Assembly (NCBI RefSeq): GCF_014217875.1
Contig: NZ_CP059060.1
Coordinates: 1,488,001 to 1,552,000 of the forward strand
Reading direction: 5' to 3'
DNA: 64,000 nucleotides
From: Synechococcus sp. LTW-R
Lineage (GTDB): Bacteria; Cyanobacteriota; Cyanobacteriia; PCC-6307; Cyanobiaceae
Positions within the stretch are counted from its first letter, which is position 1. Every line of letters begins with the position of its first letter. Positions 57,761 to 64,000 of the stretch are shown here, piece by piece. The notes beneath the pieces were generated by a model. It searched no databases. It saw only the letters and a program-made list of their open reading frames with translations, and was not told the origin of the DNA. The position numbers and the translations under genes are program-made.

Positions 57761-57833
57761 GGGGAATTAGCTCAGCTGGTAGAGCGCTGCGATCGCACCG
57801 CAGAGGTCAGGGGTTCGAGTCCCCTATTCTCCA
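57761..57833 (+). tRNA. tRNA-Ala (anticodon CGC)
   Basis: A 73-base cloverleaf: acceptor GGGGAAT pairs with ATTCTCC, including the G3-U70 wobble that marks alanine tRNAs. D-arm GCTC...GAGC, anticodon stem CTGCG/CGCAG with loop ATCGCAC, T-arm AGGGG-TTCGAGT-CCCCT. Discriminator A; CCA is not encoded. The palindrome GCGATCGC of the HIP1 type falls across the anticodon. Confidence 0.97.
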
Positions 57834-57865
57834 TCCACCCTTGAAATCCCTCTGCGGATCTGGCC

Positions 57866-58027
57866 ATGAACTGGAAACTAGAGGCCGAGGCCAAGCTCAA
57901 GGAGATCCCCTTTTTTGTGCGCCCTGCCGCCCGTAAGCGCATCGAAGCCATGGCCAGCGAAGCCGGCCTGGATCTGATCGACGAAACTTTTTTTGAAAGC
58001 GCGAAGGCGAAATTCGGCCAGAAGTAA
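57866..58027 (+). CDS. PCP_red-domain small protein
   Basis: From the ATG at 57866 the product is 53 residues: MNWKLEAEAKLKEIPFFVRP, then AARKRIEAMASEAGLDLIDE and a short tail ending KFGQK. It closely resembles the small proto-chlorophyllide-reductase 57 kDa subunit-like (PCP_red) domain proteins of cyanobacteria, with the conserved IPFFVRP and RKRIE pattern. Its role is not established; a link to chlorophyll synthesis is suggested only by family name. It follows tRNA-Ala by 32 bases. Confidence 0.8.
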   Translation: MNWKLEAEAKLKEIPFFVRPAARKRIEAMASEAGLDLIDETFFESAKAKFGQK

Positions 58028-58099
58028 AAAGCCCGGTCACCCCTGTGGGGTTTGGCGCGCTGGCCGTAGCCCGGTCTCTGCTAAAAGGCGATGGGGTAG

Positions 58100-58122
58100 A
58101 AGGGTTTAGCTTTCAAACCCTT
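58100..58122 (+). promoter_or_regulatory. Hairpin in front of a small gene
   Basis: AAGGGTTT (58100-58107) and AAACCCTT (58115-58122) form an 8-bp perfect stem with a 7-base loop, only 8 bases before the ATG at 58131, where a ribosome-binding site would lie. There is no Shine-Dalgarno match. It may be a weak terminator for the upstream gene (TTTCCT follows) or a translation control hairpin. Confidence 0.45.
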
Positions 58123-58130
58123 TCCTGCTC

Positions 58131-58331
58131 ATGTCGCAGTCGAAGCGCGAGCAAGTGGTGAGCCACCTGCGTTACATCCGCCAAGAGCTGCGCGAGATGC
58201 ACCAAGGCGTCATGGAAGACGGCCTGCTGCCTGAAGCCGGCGAAGTGCGCGGCGTGATGGCCCAGATGGAAGCGCTGCTGGAACTCCTTGAAGGAAAAGG
58301 CAGCCGCAAAGCCAAAGATGGCGACAAGTGA
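58131..58331 (+). CDS. Small conserved-looking hypothetical protein
   Basis: A 66-residue helical protein: MSQSKREQVVSHLRYIRQEL, then REMHQGVMEDGLLPEAGEVR and an amphipathic helix (VMAQMEALLELLEG) with a Lys-rich end. No membrane segment. The pattern is that of a short cyanobacterial protein of unknown function. An intrinsic terminator follows 17 bases after its stop, so it is expressed as a short transcript, alone or with the PCP_red gene. Confidence 0.65.
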   Translation: MSQSKREQVVSHLRYIRQELREMHQGVMEDGLLPEAGEVRGVMAQMEALLELLEGKGSRKAKDGDK

Positions 58332-58347
58332 GCTGAGCTCATCCGTC

Positions 58348-58373
58348 AAGCCCGGGGAAACCCGGGCTTTTTT
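58348..58373 (+). terminator. Rho-independent terminator
   Basis: A 9-bp stem AAGCCCGGG/CCCGGGCTT (58348-58356 with 58361-58369, loop GAAA) runs into TTTT (58370-58373) on the plus strand, closing the small upstream gene and isolating ycf20. Confidence 0.93.
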
Positions 58374-58419
58374 AGTGCCCCTGCGGTAAACCTCAGTCCA
58401 TCTGCCGGCGACGCCTCCC

Positions 58420-58767
58420 CTGACCCTGCTGCCCCCACCCCAACGCACCCGGCTGCAGCGCAACCTCGGCGGTGCCTGGCCGCGCCTGGAGCGCTGGGCG
58501 AGCAACCCCTGGCGGCGGCTCTCGGTGCTGCTGATCGTGCTGCTCAGCACCTTTTTCCTGGGGAACGCCATCGCCACCCTGACCGGTGCGCGCTCGTTTC
58601 TGGACCCCCCTGCGGCGCTCCTCTGCGTCTTGGCCATCGAAGCGGCGATCCGCCTGCGTGGTCCACTGCTGCGCAAGACCAGCAATCGATTGGGGCTGCA
58701 GCTCCTGGACATGAGCCGCATGGGCTTTTGCTACGGCCTACTGCTGGAGGGCTTCAAGCTGCTCTGA
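58420..58767 (+). CDS. ycf20: Ycf20-like (DUF565) membrane protein, apparent CTG start
   Basis: The coding frame includes the DUF565/Ycf20 features NPWRRLSVLLIVLLSTFFLG, then FLDPPAALLCVLAIEAAIRL and the C-terminal SRMGFCYGLLLEGFKLL. It has two or three membrane helices. No ATG, GTG or TTG lies in frame between the upstream TAA (58387) and the GTG at 58525, which is inside the conserved part. A CTG at 58420 would give a natural N-terminus (LTLLPPPQRTRLQRNLGGAW, 115 residues). Real start is therefore uncertain: CTG, or an upstream sequencing change. Ycf20 homologs are linked to energy dissipation in algae; here function is unproven. It starts after the terminator at 58348-58373. Confidence 0.75.
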   Translation: MTLLPPPQRTRLQRNLGGAWPRLERWASNPWRRLSVLLIVLLSTFFLGNAIATLTGARSFLDPPAALLCVLAIEAAIRLRGPLLRKTSNRLGLQLLDMSRMGFCYGLLLEGFKLL

Positions 58768-58768
58768 G

Positions 58769-59782
58769 CTAGCCGGCGGCCAGGAGATAGAGCAGTGCCA
58801 TCCGAATCGGGATGCCATTGGTGACCTGCTCCTCCACCAGGGATAGGGACGGATCATCGACCAGCGCGCCGCTCATCTCGACCCCACGGTTCACCGGGCC
58901 GGGGTGAAGGACGGGAATCTTGCCTGGCAAGCGCTCATGGGTGAGACCAAACCGGCGGTGATAGCTCTCCAAGCTGGTGAGCAGGTTTTGGTTCATCCGC
59001 TCCTTCTGCAGGCGCAGGGTCATCACGGCATCGGCGCCAGCCAAGGCCTGGTCGAGATTGCGCTCAATGCTGATGCGACCGCGCTGGGCCACGGGATCGC
59101 TGGCCTGCCCGGGCGGGGGAGCATCGACGAACTGCTCAAACGCCTGCGGCAGCAAGGTGGCGGGCGCGCAGAGCACCACATCGGCACCGCACCCGGTTAG
59201 CGCCCAAAGGTTGGAGCGGGCTACTCGGGAATGCAGGATGTCGCCGACGATCACGATCCGCCGGCCCCGCAGGGCCTCCGGGGTGGGGTTGTCCGGGTTG
59301 AACTGACGCGCAAGCGAAAAGAGATCCAGCAGACCCTGACTGGGATGGCTGTGCAAGCCGTCGCCGCCATTGAGGACCGCGACGCGATCGCCGCTGAGAT
59401 CCAGGTCGTTCGCCAAGGACGCCGGAATCCCCGTGCAGCGGTGACGCACGACGAGCAAGTCGGCGCCCATGGCCACGTAGGTGCGCACCGTGTCGAGCAA
59501 GCTCTCGCCTTTGCTCAGGGAACTGGACGAAGGAGAGAAGCTCTGAACATCCGCGGACAATCGCTTGGCGGCCAGCTCAAAGCTGCTGCGGGTGCGGGTG
59601 CTGGGCTCAAAAAAAAGGGTGGTGACGAGCTTGCCCTGCAGGGCCGGCAACTTGCGGGCACCACTGGTGGGCATCGCCCGAAAGCGCTGGGCCAGCTCTA
59701 AAACAGTGGTGTAGTCCTCAAGCGAGAAGGCCGCCAGATCCAGCACATGGCGATGGGTCCAGTCGCTCAAGGTCTGCGGCAA
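58769..59782 (-). CDS. pyrB: Aspartate carbamoyltransferase, catalytic chain
   Basis: PyrB joins carbamoyl phosphate to aspartate, the first committed pyrimidine step. The 337-residue product has the carbamoyl phosphate site [13 protein letters not shown] (about residues 57-69), the [11 protein letters not shown] loop (about 142-152) and [12 protein letters not shown] near the C-terminus. These are the standard ATCase residues. No regulatory subunit pyrI is visible. Its stop lies 1 base from the ycf20 stop. The mpg stop lies 14 bases upstream of its start, on the same strand. Confidence 0.96.
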   Translation of the reverse strand: MPQTLSDWTHRHVLDLAAFSLEDYTTVLELAQRFRAMPTSGARKLPALQGKLVTTLFFEPSTRTRSSFELAAKRLSADVQSFSPSSSSLSKGESLLDTVRTYVAMGADLLVVRHRCTGIPASLANDLDLSGDRVAVLNGGDGLHSHPSQGLLDLFSLARQFNPDNPTPEALRGRRIVIVGDILHSRVARSNLWALTGCGADVVLCAPATLLPQAFEQFVDAPPPGQASDPVAQRGRISIERNLDQALAGADAVMTLRLQKERMNQNLLTSLESYHRRFGLTHERLPGKIPVLHPGPVNRGVEMSGALVDDPSLSLVEEQVTNGIPIRMALLYLLAAG

Positions 59783-59796
59783 GCGTCACCTGCAGG

Positions 59797-60447
59797 CTAG
59801 AAGCCCGTGGAGCAAGAGGCCACGTCCCAGGCTTCCGCGACAGCAGGGGTGAGGTCCCCCTTGGCACGGCGACTAATGCTGCGGCTGCTGCGCAGGTACC
59901 AGCGCCAAGGCAGGTCCTGGCCCTGGCTGATGCCGATGCGACTGGTTTGAACCAGGTCATCGGCTCGAAAGGCGACGGGTGCTGGAGCAAACCAAAGCCC
60001 CTGCTCCGGGCTGCTCGGGCAGCGGTCGTGGCTGCGGTCGAGGCCAAAGCGACGGGCCAGCAGAGCCGGACCCGCGGCGACCCGCTCGGGCTCCCCCGGG
60101 ATAGCCAAGGCCCGAAGCAAGACCCCATTGGCCCAGTCCGCCCGGTCGGTCACGACGTTCACGCAGTGGTGGATGCCGTAGCTCACATAGACGTAAAAAC
60201 GTCCTGGCTCACCAAAGAGCGTTTCGTTGCTAGGGGAGCGGCGGTGGTAGCCGTGGCAGGCGGGGTCGTCCTGGGAATACGCCTCCGTTTCCACCACCAC
60301 ACCCCAGAGCAGGCTGCCGTCTGCTTGGCGTTTCACCAACCTGCAGCCAATCAGCGCAGGGGCAACGACCTGCGCTGGACGGCAGAAGAAGGCGTGGGGC
60401 AGGGCTGGGACGTGACGCTCCATCCATCCGCGCAACCTTCTGATCAC
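59797..60447 (-). CDS. mpg: DNA-3-methyladenine glycosylase (AAG/MPG family)
   Basis: The enzyme excises alkylated and deaminated purines. The 216-residue product (GTG start) has the MPG fold: [20 protein letters not shown], the catalytic [20 protein letters not shown] (about 51-70), [16 protein letters not shown] and [13 protein letters not shown], with the catalytic Glu and substrate-pocket Tyr/His visible. It is normal in length. The pyrB gene follows in the same direction 14 bases after its stop. Upstream, a small membrane protein gene is divergent. Confidence 0.9.
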   Translation of the reverse strand: MIRRLRGWMERHVPALPHAFFCRPAQVVAPALIGCRLVKRQADGSLLWGVVVETEAYSQDDPACHGYHRRSPSNETLFGEPGRFYVYVSYGIHHCVNVVTDRADWANGVLLRALAIPGEPERVAAGPALLARRFGLDRSHDRCPSSPEQGLWFAPAPVAFRADDLVQTSRIGISQGQDLPWRWYLRSSRSISRRAKGDLTPAVAEAWDVASCSTGF

Positions 60448-60517
60448 AGTTAACCGAGCCGTTGCTGCGGGCCGCCGAAACGGACGCCAGAATCAAGCCA
60501 TCGGCTCGGCCCCTGCG

Positions 60518-60655
60518 ATGCACTCCGACGGCTTCACCCTTGCCACGGTCCTGATTGGCGGCAGCGGCCTCTTCGTCCTGGCCACCCTCTTCTTCGGGAC
60601 CAAGGGCGGCTACTACGACACCGACAAGTACGACGGCAACGGCACCGCCCACTAA
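60518..60655 (+). CDS. Single-helix small membrane protein (45 aa)
   Basis: A 45-residue product starting with MHSDGFTLATVLIGGSGLFV, one membrane helix (about residues 6-26) and a polar C-terminus containing GTKGGYYDTDKYDGNGTAH. The size, single helix and Tyr/Asp-rich end resemble small subunits of thylakoid complexes (NDH-1 or photosystems), but I cannot name it. It is divergent from mpg. Its stop faces the stop of the convergent DUF6679-like gene 6 bases away. Confidence 0.55.
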   Translation: MHSDGFTLATVLIGGSGLFVLATLFFGTKGGYYDTDKYDGNGTAH

Positions 60656-60661
60656 GGCCGC

Positions 60662-60961
60662 CTAGCTCTCGCTGGAGAGACGCTCTGACTGAGGGCAGTC
60701 CGAGGTGGTCTCAAGGTCCTCGGGCAAGGCGGAGCGACTGAAGTAGGCCAGGCGGGTGCTGACCGCGCCGATGGAATCCAGGCGGACGGTCTCCTCCCAG
60801 CTGTGGAGCTCGTCGTCATCCTCAGCGTCGTAGCGCAGGGTCACCAGGTCCCCCTCCAGCTCAACAACCAGCGCCTCTTCAATCCAACGCTGCTGGTCGC
60901 GCAAGAACACCCATATGGGCCGTTTCTCGCATTGATAGCGGTAAAGGCGTCGCTGAAGCAT
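60662..60961 (-). CDS. DUF6679-like protein
   Basis: From the ATG ending at 60961 (MLQRRLYRYQCEKRPIWVFL) the product has 99 residues; an upstream ATG ending at 60982 adds 7. The region RPIWVFLRDQQRWIEEALVV followed by ELEGDLVTLRYDAEDDDELH and SWEETVRLDSIGAVS resembles the cyanobacterial DUF6679 family as I remember it. It is a short, acidic, beta-rich soluble protein of unknown function. Its start is 59 bases from the divergent creatininase-family start. Convergent with the 45-residue membrane protein. Confidence 0.55.
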   Translation of the reverse strand: MLQRRLYRYQCEKRPIWVFLRDQQRWIEEALVVELEGDLVTLRYDAEDDDELHSWEETVRLDSIGAVSTRLAYFSRSALPEDLETTSDCPQSERLSSES

Positions 60962-61020
60962 GGACGGCCGCCGGACGCCCAAATCCTAGGGATACTGAAC
61001 CGATCTCACGCCCCAGCTCC

Positions 61021-61797
61021 GTGGTTGCTCACAGCACCGAAGACATCCGACTGCAGCTGCGGAGCTGGCCGGAAGTGGAGGCCTATCTCCAGCAGAACAA
61101 AGGGGTGATCATTCCCCTGGGGTCCACCGAGCAGCACGGTCCCACTGGAGCGATCGGCACCGATGCCTTAACAGCTGAAGCCGTGGCCCTGGAAGTCGGC
61201 CGGCGCCTGGGGGTGCTGGTGACCCCCGCCCAGGCCTTTGGCATGGCCGAACACCATCTCGGCTTTGCCGGGACCATGAGCCTGCAGCCCTCGACCCTGT
61301 TGGCGGTCCTGCACGACCTGATTCTGTCCTTGGCCCGCCATGGGTTTGAGCGGATCTATGTGATCAATGGCCATGGCGGAAACATCGCCACCTGCAAAGC
61401 CGCCTTTGCCCAGGCCTATGGCACCGCCGCGGCCCGCGGCCTCCCCAATGCCCCTCAGCTGCGCTGCAAGCTCGCCAACTGGTTCATGACCTCCGAGGCG
61501 ATGGGCCTAGCCCGGGAGCTCTACGGGGATAAGGAGGGGCACCATGCGACCCCCAGCGAAATCGCCATCACCCTGGCGCTGGAGCCCAGCCTGGAGAGCA
61601 AGCAGAAACCCCTGCCCGACCCAGCCCCAGCGGGCCCCATTCACAGCCCCGAGGACTTCCGCCGCCGCCACCCCGATGGTCGGATGGGCTCCCATCCCTC
61701 CTTGGCCACCGCCGAGGACGGCCGCCGCTTTTTGGATGTGGCCGCAACGGGTCTGGTCACTGATCTGGAGCGCTTTTTAAGCGAGTCGGCCAGCTAG
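61021..61797 (+). CDS. Creatininase family protein
   Basis: The 258-residue product (GTG start) has the creatininase/creatinine amidohydrolase fold. GVIIPLGSTEQHGPTGAIGT (metal-ligand Glu and His, about residues 29-48), EHHLGFAGTMSLQPST and VINGHGGNIATCKAA (about 116-130) and GHHATPSEIAI carry the expected metal ligands. The natural substrate in cyanobacteria is not established; related enzymes act in riboflavin/F420 or mycofactocin synthesis. It is followed by gatC after 9 bases. Confidence 0.85.
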   Translation: MVAHSTEDIRLQLRSWPEVEAYLQQNKGVIIPLGSTEQHGPTGAIGTDALTAEAVALEVGRRLGVLVTPAQAFGMAEHHLGFAGTMSLQPSTLLAVLHDLILSLARHGFERIYVINGHGGNIATCKAAFAQAYGTAAARGLPNAPQLRCKLANWFMTSEAMGLARELYGDKEGHHATPSEIAITLALEPSLESKQKPLPDPAPAGPIHSPEDFRRRHPDGRMGSHPSLATAEDGRRFLDVAATGLVTDLERFLSESAS

Positions 61798-61806
61798 GTT
61801 CACCCC

Positions 61807-62100
61807 ATGAGCAACATCAGCGCCGACGACGTCCGCAAGGTGGCCAAGCTGGCTCGCCTGGATCTGCCCGATGAGAAAATCGCGACCTACACCGGTCAAC
61901 TCGAGCGAATCCTCGACTACGTCGACCAGCTGCAAGCGGTCGATACCGATGGGGTGCCCGCCACCACCCGCGCCGTTGAGGTGGTCAACGTGACCCGCGA
62001 AGACACCGTCGTGCCCACCGATGTGCGCGAGCAGCTTCTGGATGAGGCGCCCCTGCGGGAAGGCGATTTCTTCCGCGTTCCCAAAATCCTGGCGGACTGA
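61807..62100 (+). CDS. gatC: Aspartyl/glutamyl-tRNA amidotransferase subunit C
   Basis: GatC supports GatA in GatCAB, which converts Glu-tRNA(Gln) to Gln-tRNA(Gln). The 97-residue product begins [20 protein letters not shown] and has the typical [20 protein letters not shown], and a C-terminal [14 protein letters not shown]. These are diagnostic. It starts 9 bases after the creatininase gene and is convergent with crtR, 44 bases between stops. The gatA and gatB genes are not in this window. Confidence 0.95.
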   Translation: MSNISADDVRKVAKLARLDLPDEKIATYTGQLERILDYVDQLQAVDTDGVPATTRAVEVVNVTREDTVVPTDVREQLLDEAPLREGDFFRVPKILAD

Positions 62101-62143
62101 TCCGACGCGAGCCGACTGCAAGCTCGAGTTCGGCTTTCGGCCC

Positions 62144-63169
62144 TCAGCGACGCGGGGAAACGGCCGTGCGGTGCAGCAGCGCGACCACATGGCGACGGGC
62201 CCTGAACGAGGGCAGTAAACCAGCAATCGGACGAAGCTTGCTGCGGCGGCGACGATGGCTGCGCACGCCCAGGACGATGTCGTAGAGGAAATTCGTGAGA
62301 TCACTCTTGGTCTCGAACAATCCGAGGCGCTGGGGAGATCCCTTGGCATCCAGGATTGGCTTGGTTGCGTGATACGCAGGCCGGTATTCAAACCAGGGAA
62401 TCGACGGCCAGAGGTGATGAACCAAGTGATAGTTCTGACCCATGATCAGCCAGTTCATCAAACGCCCGGGATAGACCCTGGCGTTGTGCCACCGATTCCG
62501 GGACGAGAAGGGGCGGTGAGGCAGGTAATCGAAGAACAACCCAAGCGTCACTCCAACCATCAAGGCTGGGGCGAACCAGACATTGAAGATGAAATCAATG
62601 AAGCCATATTTAATTCCAGCGAGCACAATCGCGAAGAAGATTCCCCGCCCTAATCCCCATTCCAGGAGCTCATGGCCGCGCCAAAGCTTGCGCTGGAAGA
62701 AGAAGTACTCGTGATAGAAGAATCGGGGCGCAATTAACCAGAGCGGACCGAAGGTACTGACGATGTGATCGGGATCGTTCTTCGGATCGTTCACATGGGC
62801 GTGGTGCTGTAGGTGCACGCGCGTGAAGACCGGGAAGCTGAAGCCCAGCAACAACGCGGCTCCGTGCCCCATAAAGGCATTCCAGAACCGGCTGGGATGC
62901 GCCGCGTTATGGCAGGCGTCATGAATGACCGTGCCCTCCAGATGCAGTGCCAGAAAGCCCGTGGCCAGCAAGACAGGCAGGGGCCAGCCCCACAGAAACC
63001 AGCCGGCAATGCTCAGAGCAGCCAGGGCGTAACCGCCCAAGAAGAGCCCCACCGTTGGGTTCCAGGGGGCAGGGGGATCGAGGTATTCACGCGGTACAGC
63101 GCTCACCGAAGCACGCACCTCTTGGCGTCCAAGCTCTCTCGACTCAGCTGGGGCCAAGATTTGCGTCAT
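62144..63169 (-). CDS. crtR: Beta-carotene hydroxylase, CrtR type
   Basis: CrtR is a diiron membrane hydroxylase that adds hydroxyl groups to beta-carotene on the way to zeaxanthin. The 341-residue product has four or five hydrophobic segments and the three His boxes of the fatty-acid-desaturase superfamily: HDACHNAAH (about 84-92), HLQHHAHVNDP (about 118-128) and HLVHHLWPS (about 250-258). Length fits CrtR. The C-terminal 40 residues are Arg-rich, which is less usual. tRNA-Leu lies upstream on the same strand; no terminator is evident between gatC and crtR. Confidence 0.88.
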   Translation of the reverse strand: MTQILAPAESRELGRQEVRASVSAVPREYLDPPAPWNPTVGLFLGGYALAALSIAGWFLWGWPLPVLLATGFLALHLEGTVIHDACHNAAHPSRFWNAFMGHGAALLLGFSFPVFTRVHLQHHAHVNDPKNDPDHIVSTFGPLWLIAPRFFYHEYFFFQRKLWRGHELLEWGLGRGIFFAIVLAGIKYGFIDFIFNVWFAPALMVGVTLGLFFDYLPHRPFSSRNRWHNARVYPGRLMNWLIMGQNYHLVHHLWPSIPWFEYRPAYHATKPILDAKGSPQRLGLFETKSDLTNFLYDIVLGVRSHRRRRSKLRPIAGLLPSFRARRHVVALLHRTAVSPRR

Positions 63170-63216
63170 ACCTACTGAATAAGGACCAGCTTAGAAAAGC
63201 TGACGTCTCGAGCGGA

Positions 63217-63298
63217 TGCCCACCGGGGGACTTGAACCCCCACGACCGAAGCCACTGGTACCTAAAACCAGCGCGTCTACCAATTCCGCCAGGTGGGC
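63217..63298 (-). tRNA. tRNA-Leu (anticodon TAG)
   Basis: An 82-base class II tRNA: acceptor GCCCACC with GGTGGGC, D-arm GCGGAATTGGTAGACGC, anticodon stem CTGGT/ACCAG with loop TTTAGGT, a long variable arm and GGGGG-TTCAAGT-CCCCC T-arm. Discriminator A; CCA is not encoded. Confidence 0.97.
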
Positions 63299-63349
63299 AG
63301 GCGACGACTGTAGAGAGCGGCCCAGAATGGGGTCAACGCCTCAATTCCG

Positions 63350-63997
63350 ATGCTGGCCACCCTTGGCGGAACCCTTGCCCTGCTGGTGGGCCTGACGGTG
63401 ATGCTGTTGCCACTGCTCGCCACCGAGCTCAGCCGCCCCCGCGACGCCGCCTGGGGGGCCGTGGTGTTGCTGCTGGGTCTGACCCTGGTCACCAGCGCAG
63501 ACCGACTGACCGGCTCCCCGATGCTGGCCGTGCTTTGCGGAGGCCTCCTCATTGCTCGGCTGGGTAGCGAGGTCCTGCAAAGCCGCTGGCGCATGCTCAC
63601 CCCAGAGGAGCAGCAGCGAATCGCCTCCGTGGAACGCTGGCAGACCAGCCTGGGCGAACTGTTCAGCAGCAGCTCCAAGGCCGCTGCCGTCTTGAACGAA
63701 ACGGGTGGCTCCCTGCTGAGCGCCTTCAAAGGGGGGCCAAAACCAGGCAAGACCAGCAAACGTTGGGTTCGCTCTGAAACCGAGTCAGCCAGCACTGACT
63801 CAGCCAGTACTGACGCAAAAACCACGGCGGAAGTTCCCAGCACAACGCCAGAGGAGCCAGCTCCCGAGGCGCCGGCGCTAAGCGACGTCGATCTCACCGT
63901 TGAGACCAGCACCGAGCCGATCACGGAGCCCACCGTGGTGGCGTCCTTCGACGAGGTGGAAGAGCTGCTCGAGGCCTCCAGCCCCCAAGCGGGATAA
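63350..63997 (+). CDS. Ycf66-like protein
   Basis: The 215-residue product has two or three N-terminal membrane helices (MLATLGGTLALLVGLTVMLL and WGAVVLLLGLTLV to about residue 75), followed by a soluble tail rich in Ser, Thr, Glu and Pro (about 125-215), including an ESASTDSASTDA repeat and a final acidic SFDEVEELLE segment. This fits the Ycf66 family: membrane N-terminus plus variable tail. Role unknown. It follows tRNA-Leu on the opposite strand and ends 3 bases before the window edge, so any downstream partner cannot be seen. Confidence 0.7.
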   Translation: MLATLGGTLALLVGLTVMLLPLLATELSRPRDAAWGAVVLLLGLTLVTSADRLTGSPMLAVLCGGLLIARLGSEVLQSRWRMLTPEEQQRIASVERWQTSLGELFSSSSKAAAVLNETGGSLLSAFKGGPKPGKTSKRWVRSETESASTDSASTDAKTTAEVPSTTPEEPAPEAPALSDVDLTVETSTEPITEPTVVASFDEVEELLEASSPQAG

Positions 63998-64000
63998 TCG

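Overview
The window comes from the chromosome of a unicellular alpha-cyanobacterium of the Synechococcus/Cyanobium type. It carries genes for both photosystem I core proteins (psaA, psaB), photosystem II genes (psbA, psbB, psbM, psbO, psbT), Ycf20- and Ycf66-like proteins, a CrtR-type carotene hydroxylase, an MPBQ methyltransferase for tocopherol/plastoquinone synthesis and a PCP_red-domain small protein. The sequence is GC-rich and densely coding, with no insertion sequence, CRISPR array, prophage or rRNA operon visible. Species cannot be set from the sequence alone.

Layout: 0-3.3 kb holds nrdR (cut by the left edge), psbT-psbB on the minus strand, then a [2Fe-2S] ferredoxin and psbM. A tandem UspA and a hot-dog thioesterase follow. 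From about 4.7 to 9.9 kb is a looser, more AT-rich stretch of small unrecognised ORFs, a VTT-domain membrane protein, a DUF3598-like protein and an SDR/epimerase; it looks like an accessory islet. 9.9-16.4 kb holds prmC, tsaC, a small membrane protein and the psaA-psaB operon. 16.6-28 kb holds a Pro/Glu-rich putative lipoprotein coupled to a CbiG-CobJ fusion, tRNA-Pro, lipA, glutamate synthase, a phosphodiester-glycosidase-like protein and an IscA-like protein. 28.1-33 kb is the str operon (rpsL-rpsG-fusA-tuf-rpsJ).

33-47 kb holds a LON-substrate-binding-domain protein, MPBQ methyltransferase, pheA, DUF1997, the minus-strand group radical SAM/DUF2344 - rne - rnhB, then dapL, clpS, a CPBP protease, a second B12/radical SAM protein and cofG. 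47-57.7 kb holds psbA (E130 form), nth, aroC, a histone-H1-like basic protein, a KDPG-aldolase-like gene, ftsH, ATP sulfurylase, psbO, coaBC and DUF2555. 57.7-64 kb holds tRNA-Ala, the PCP_red protein, a ycf20-like gene without a canonical start codon, pyrB, a 3-methyladenine glycosylase, a creatininase-family protein, gatC, crtR, tRNA-Leu and a Ycf66-like protein.

Most of the window is ordinary cyanobacterial housekeeping and photosynthesis. I did not find a clear new multi-gene system. The points most worth a second look are the 4.7-9.9 kb islet with an orphan minus-strand terminator, the apparent CTG start of ycf20, the lipobox in PsbO, the H1-like protein, the radical SAM-RNase E-RNase HII group, and candidate light-regulatory half-sites upstream of psaA and psbA.
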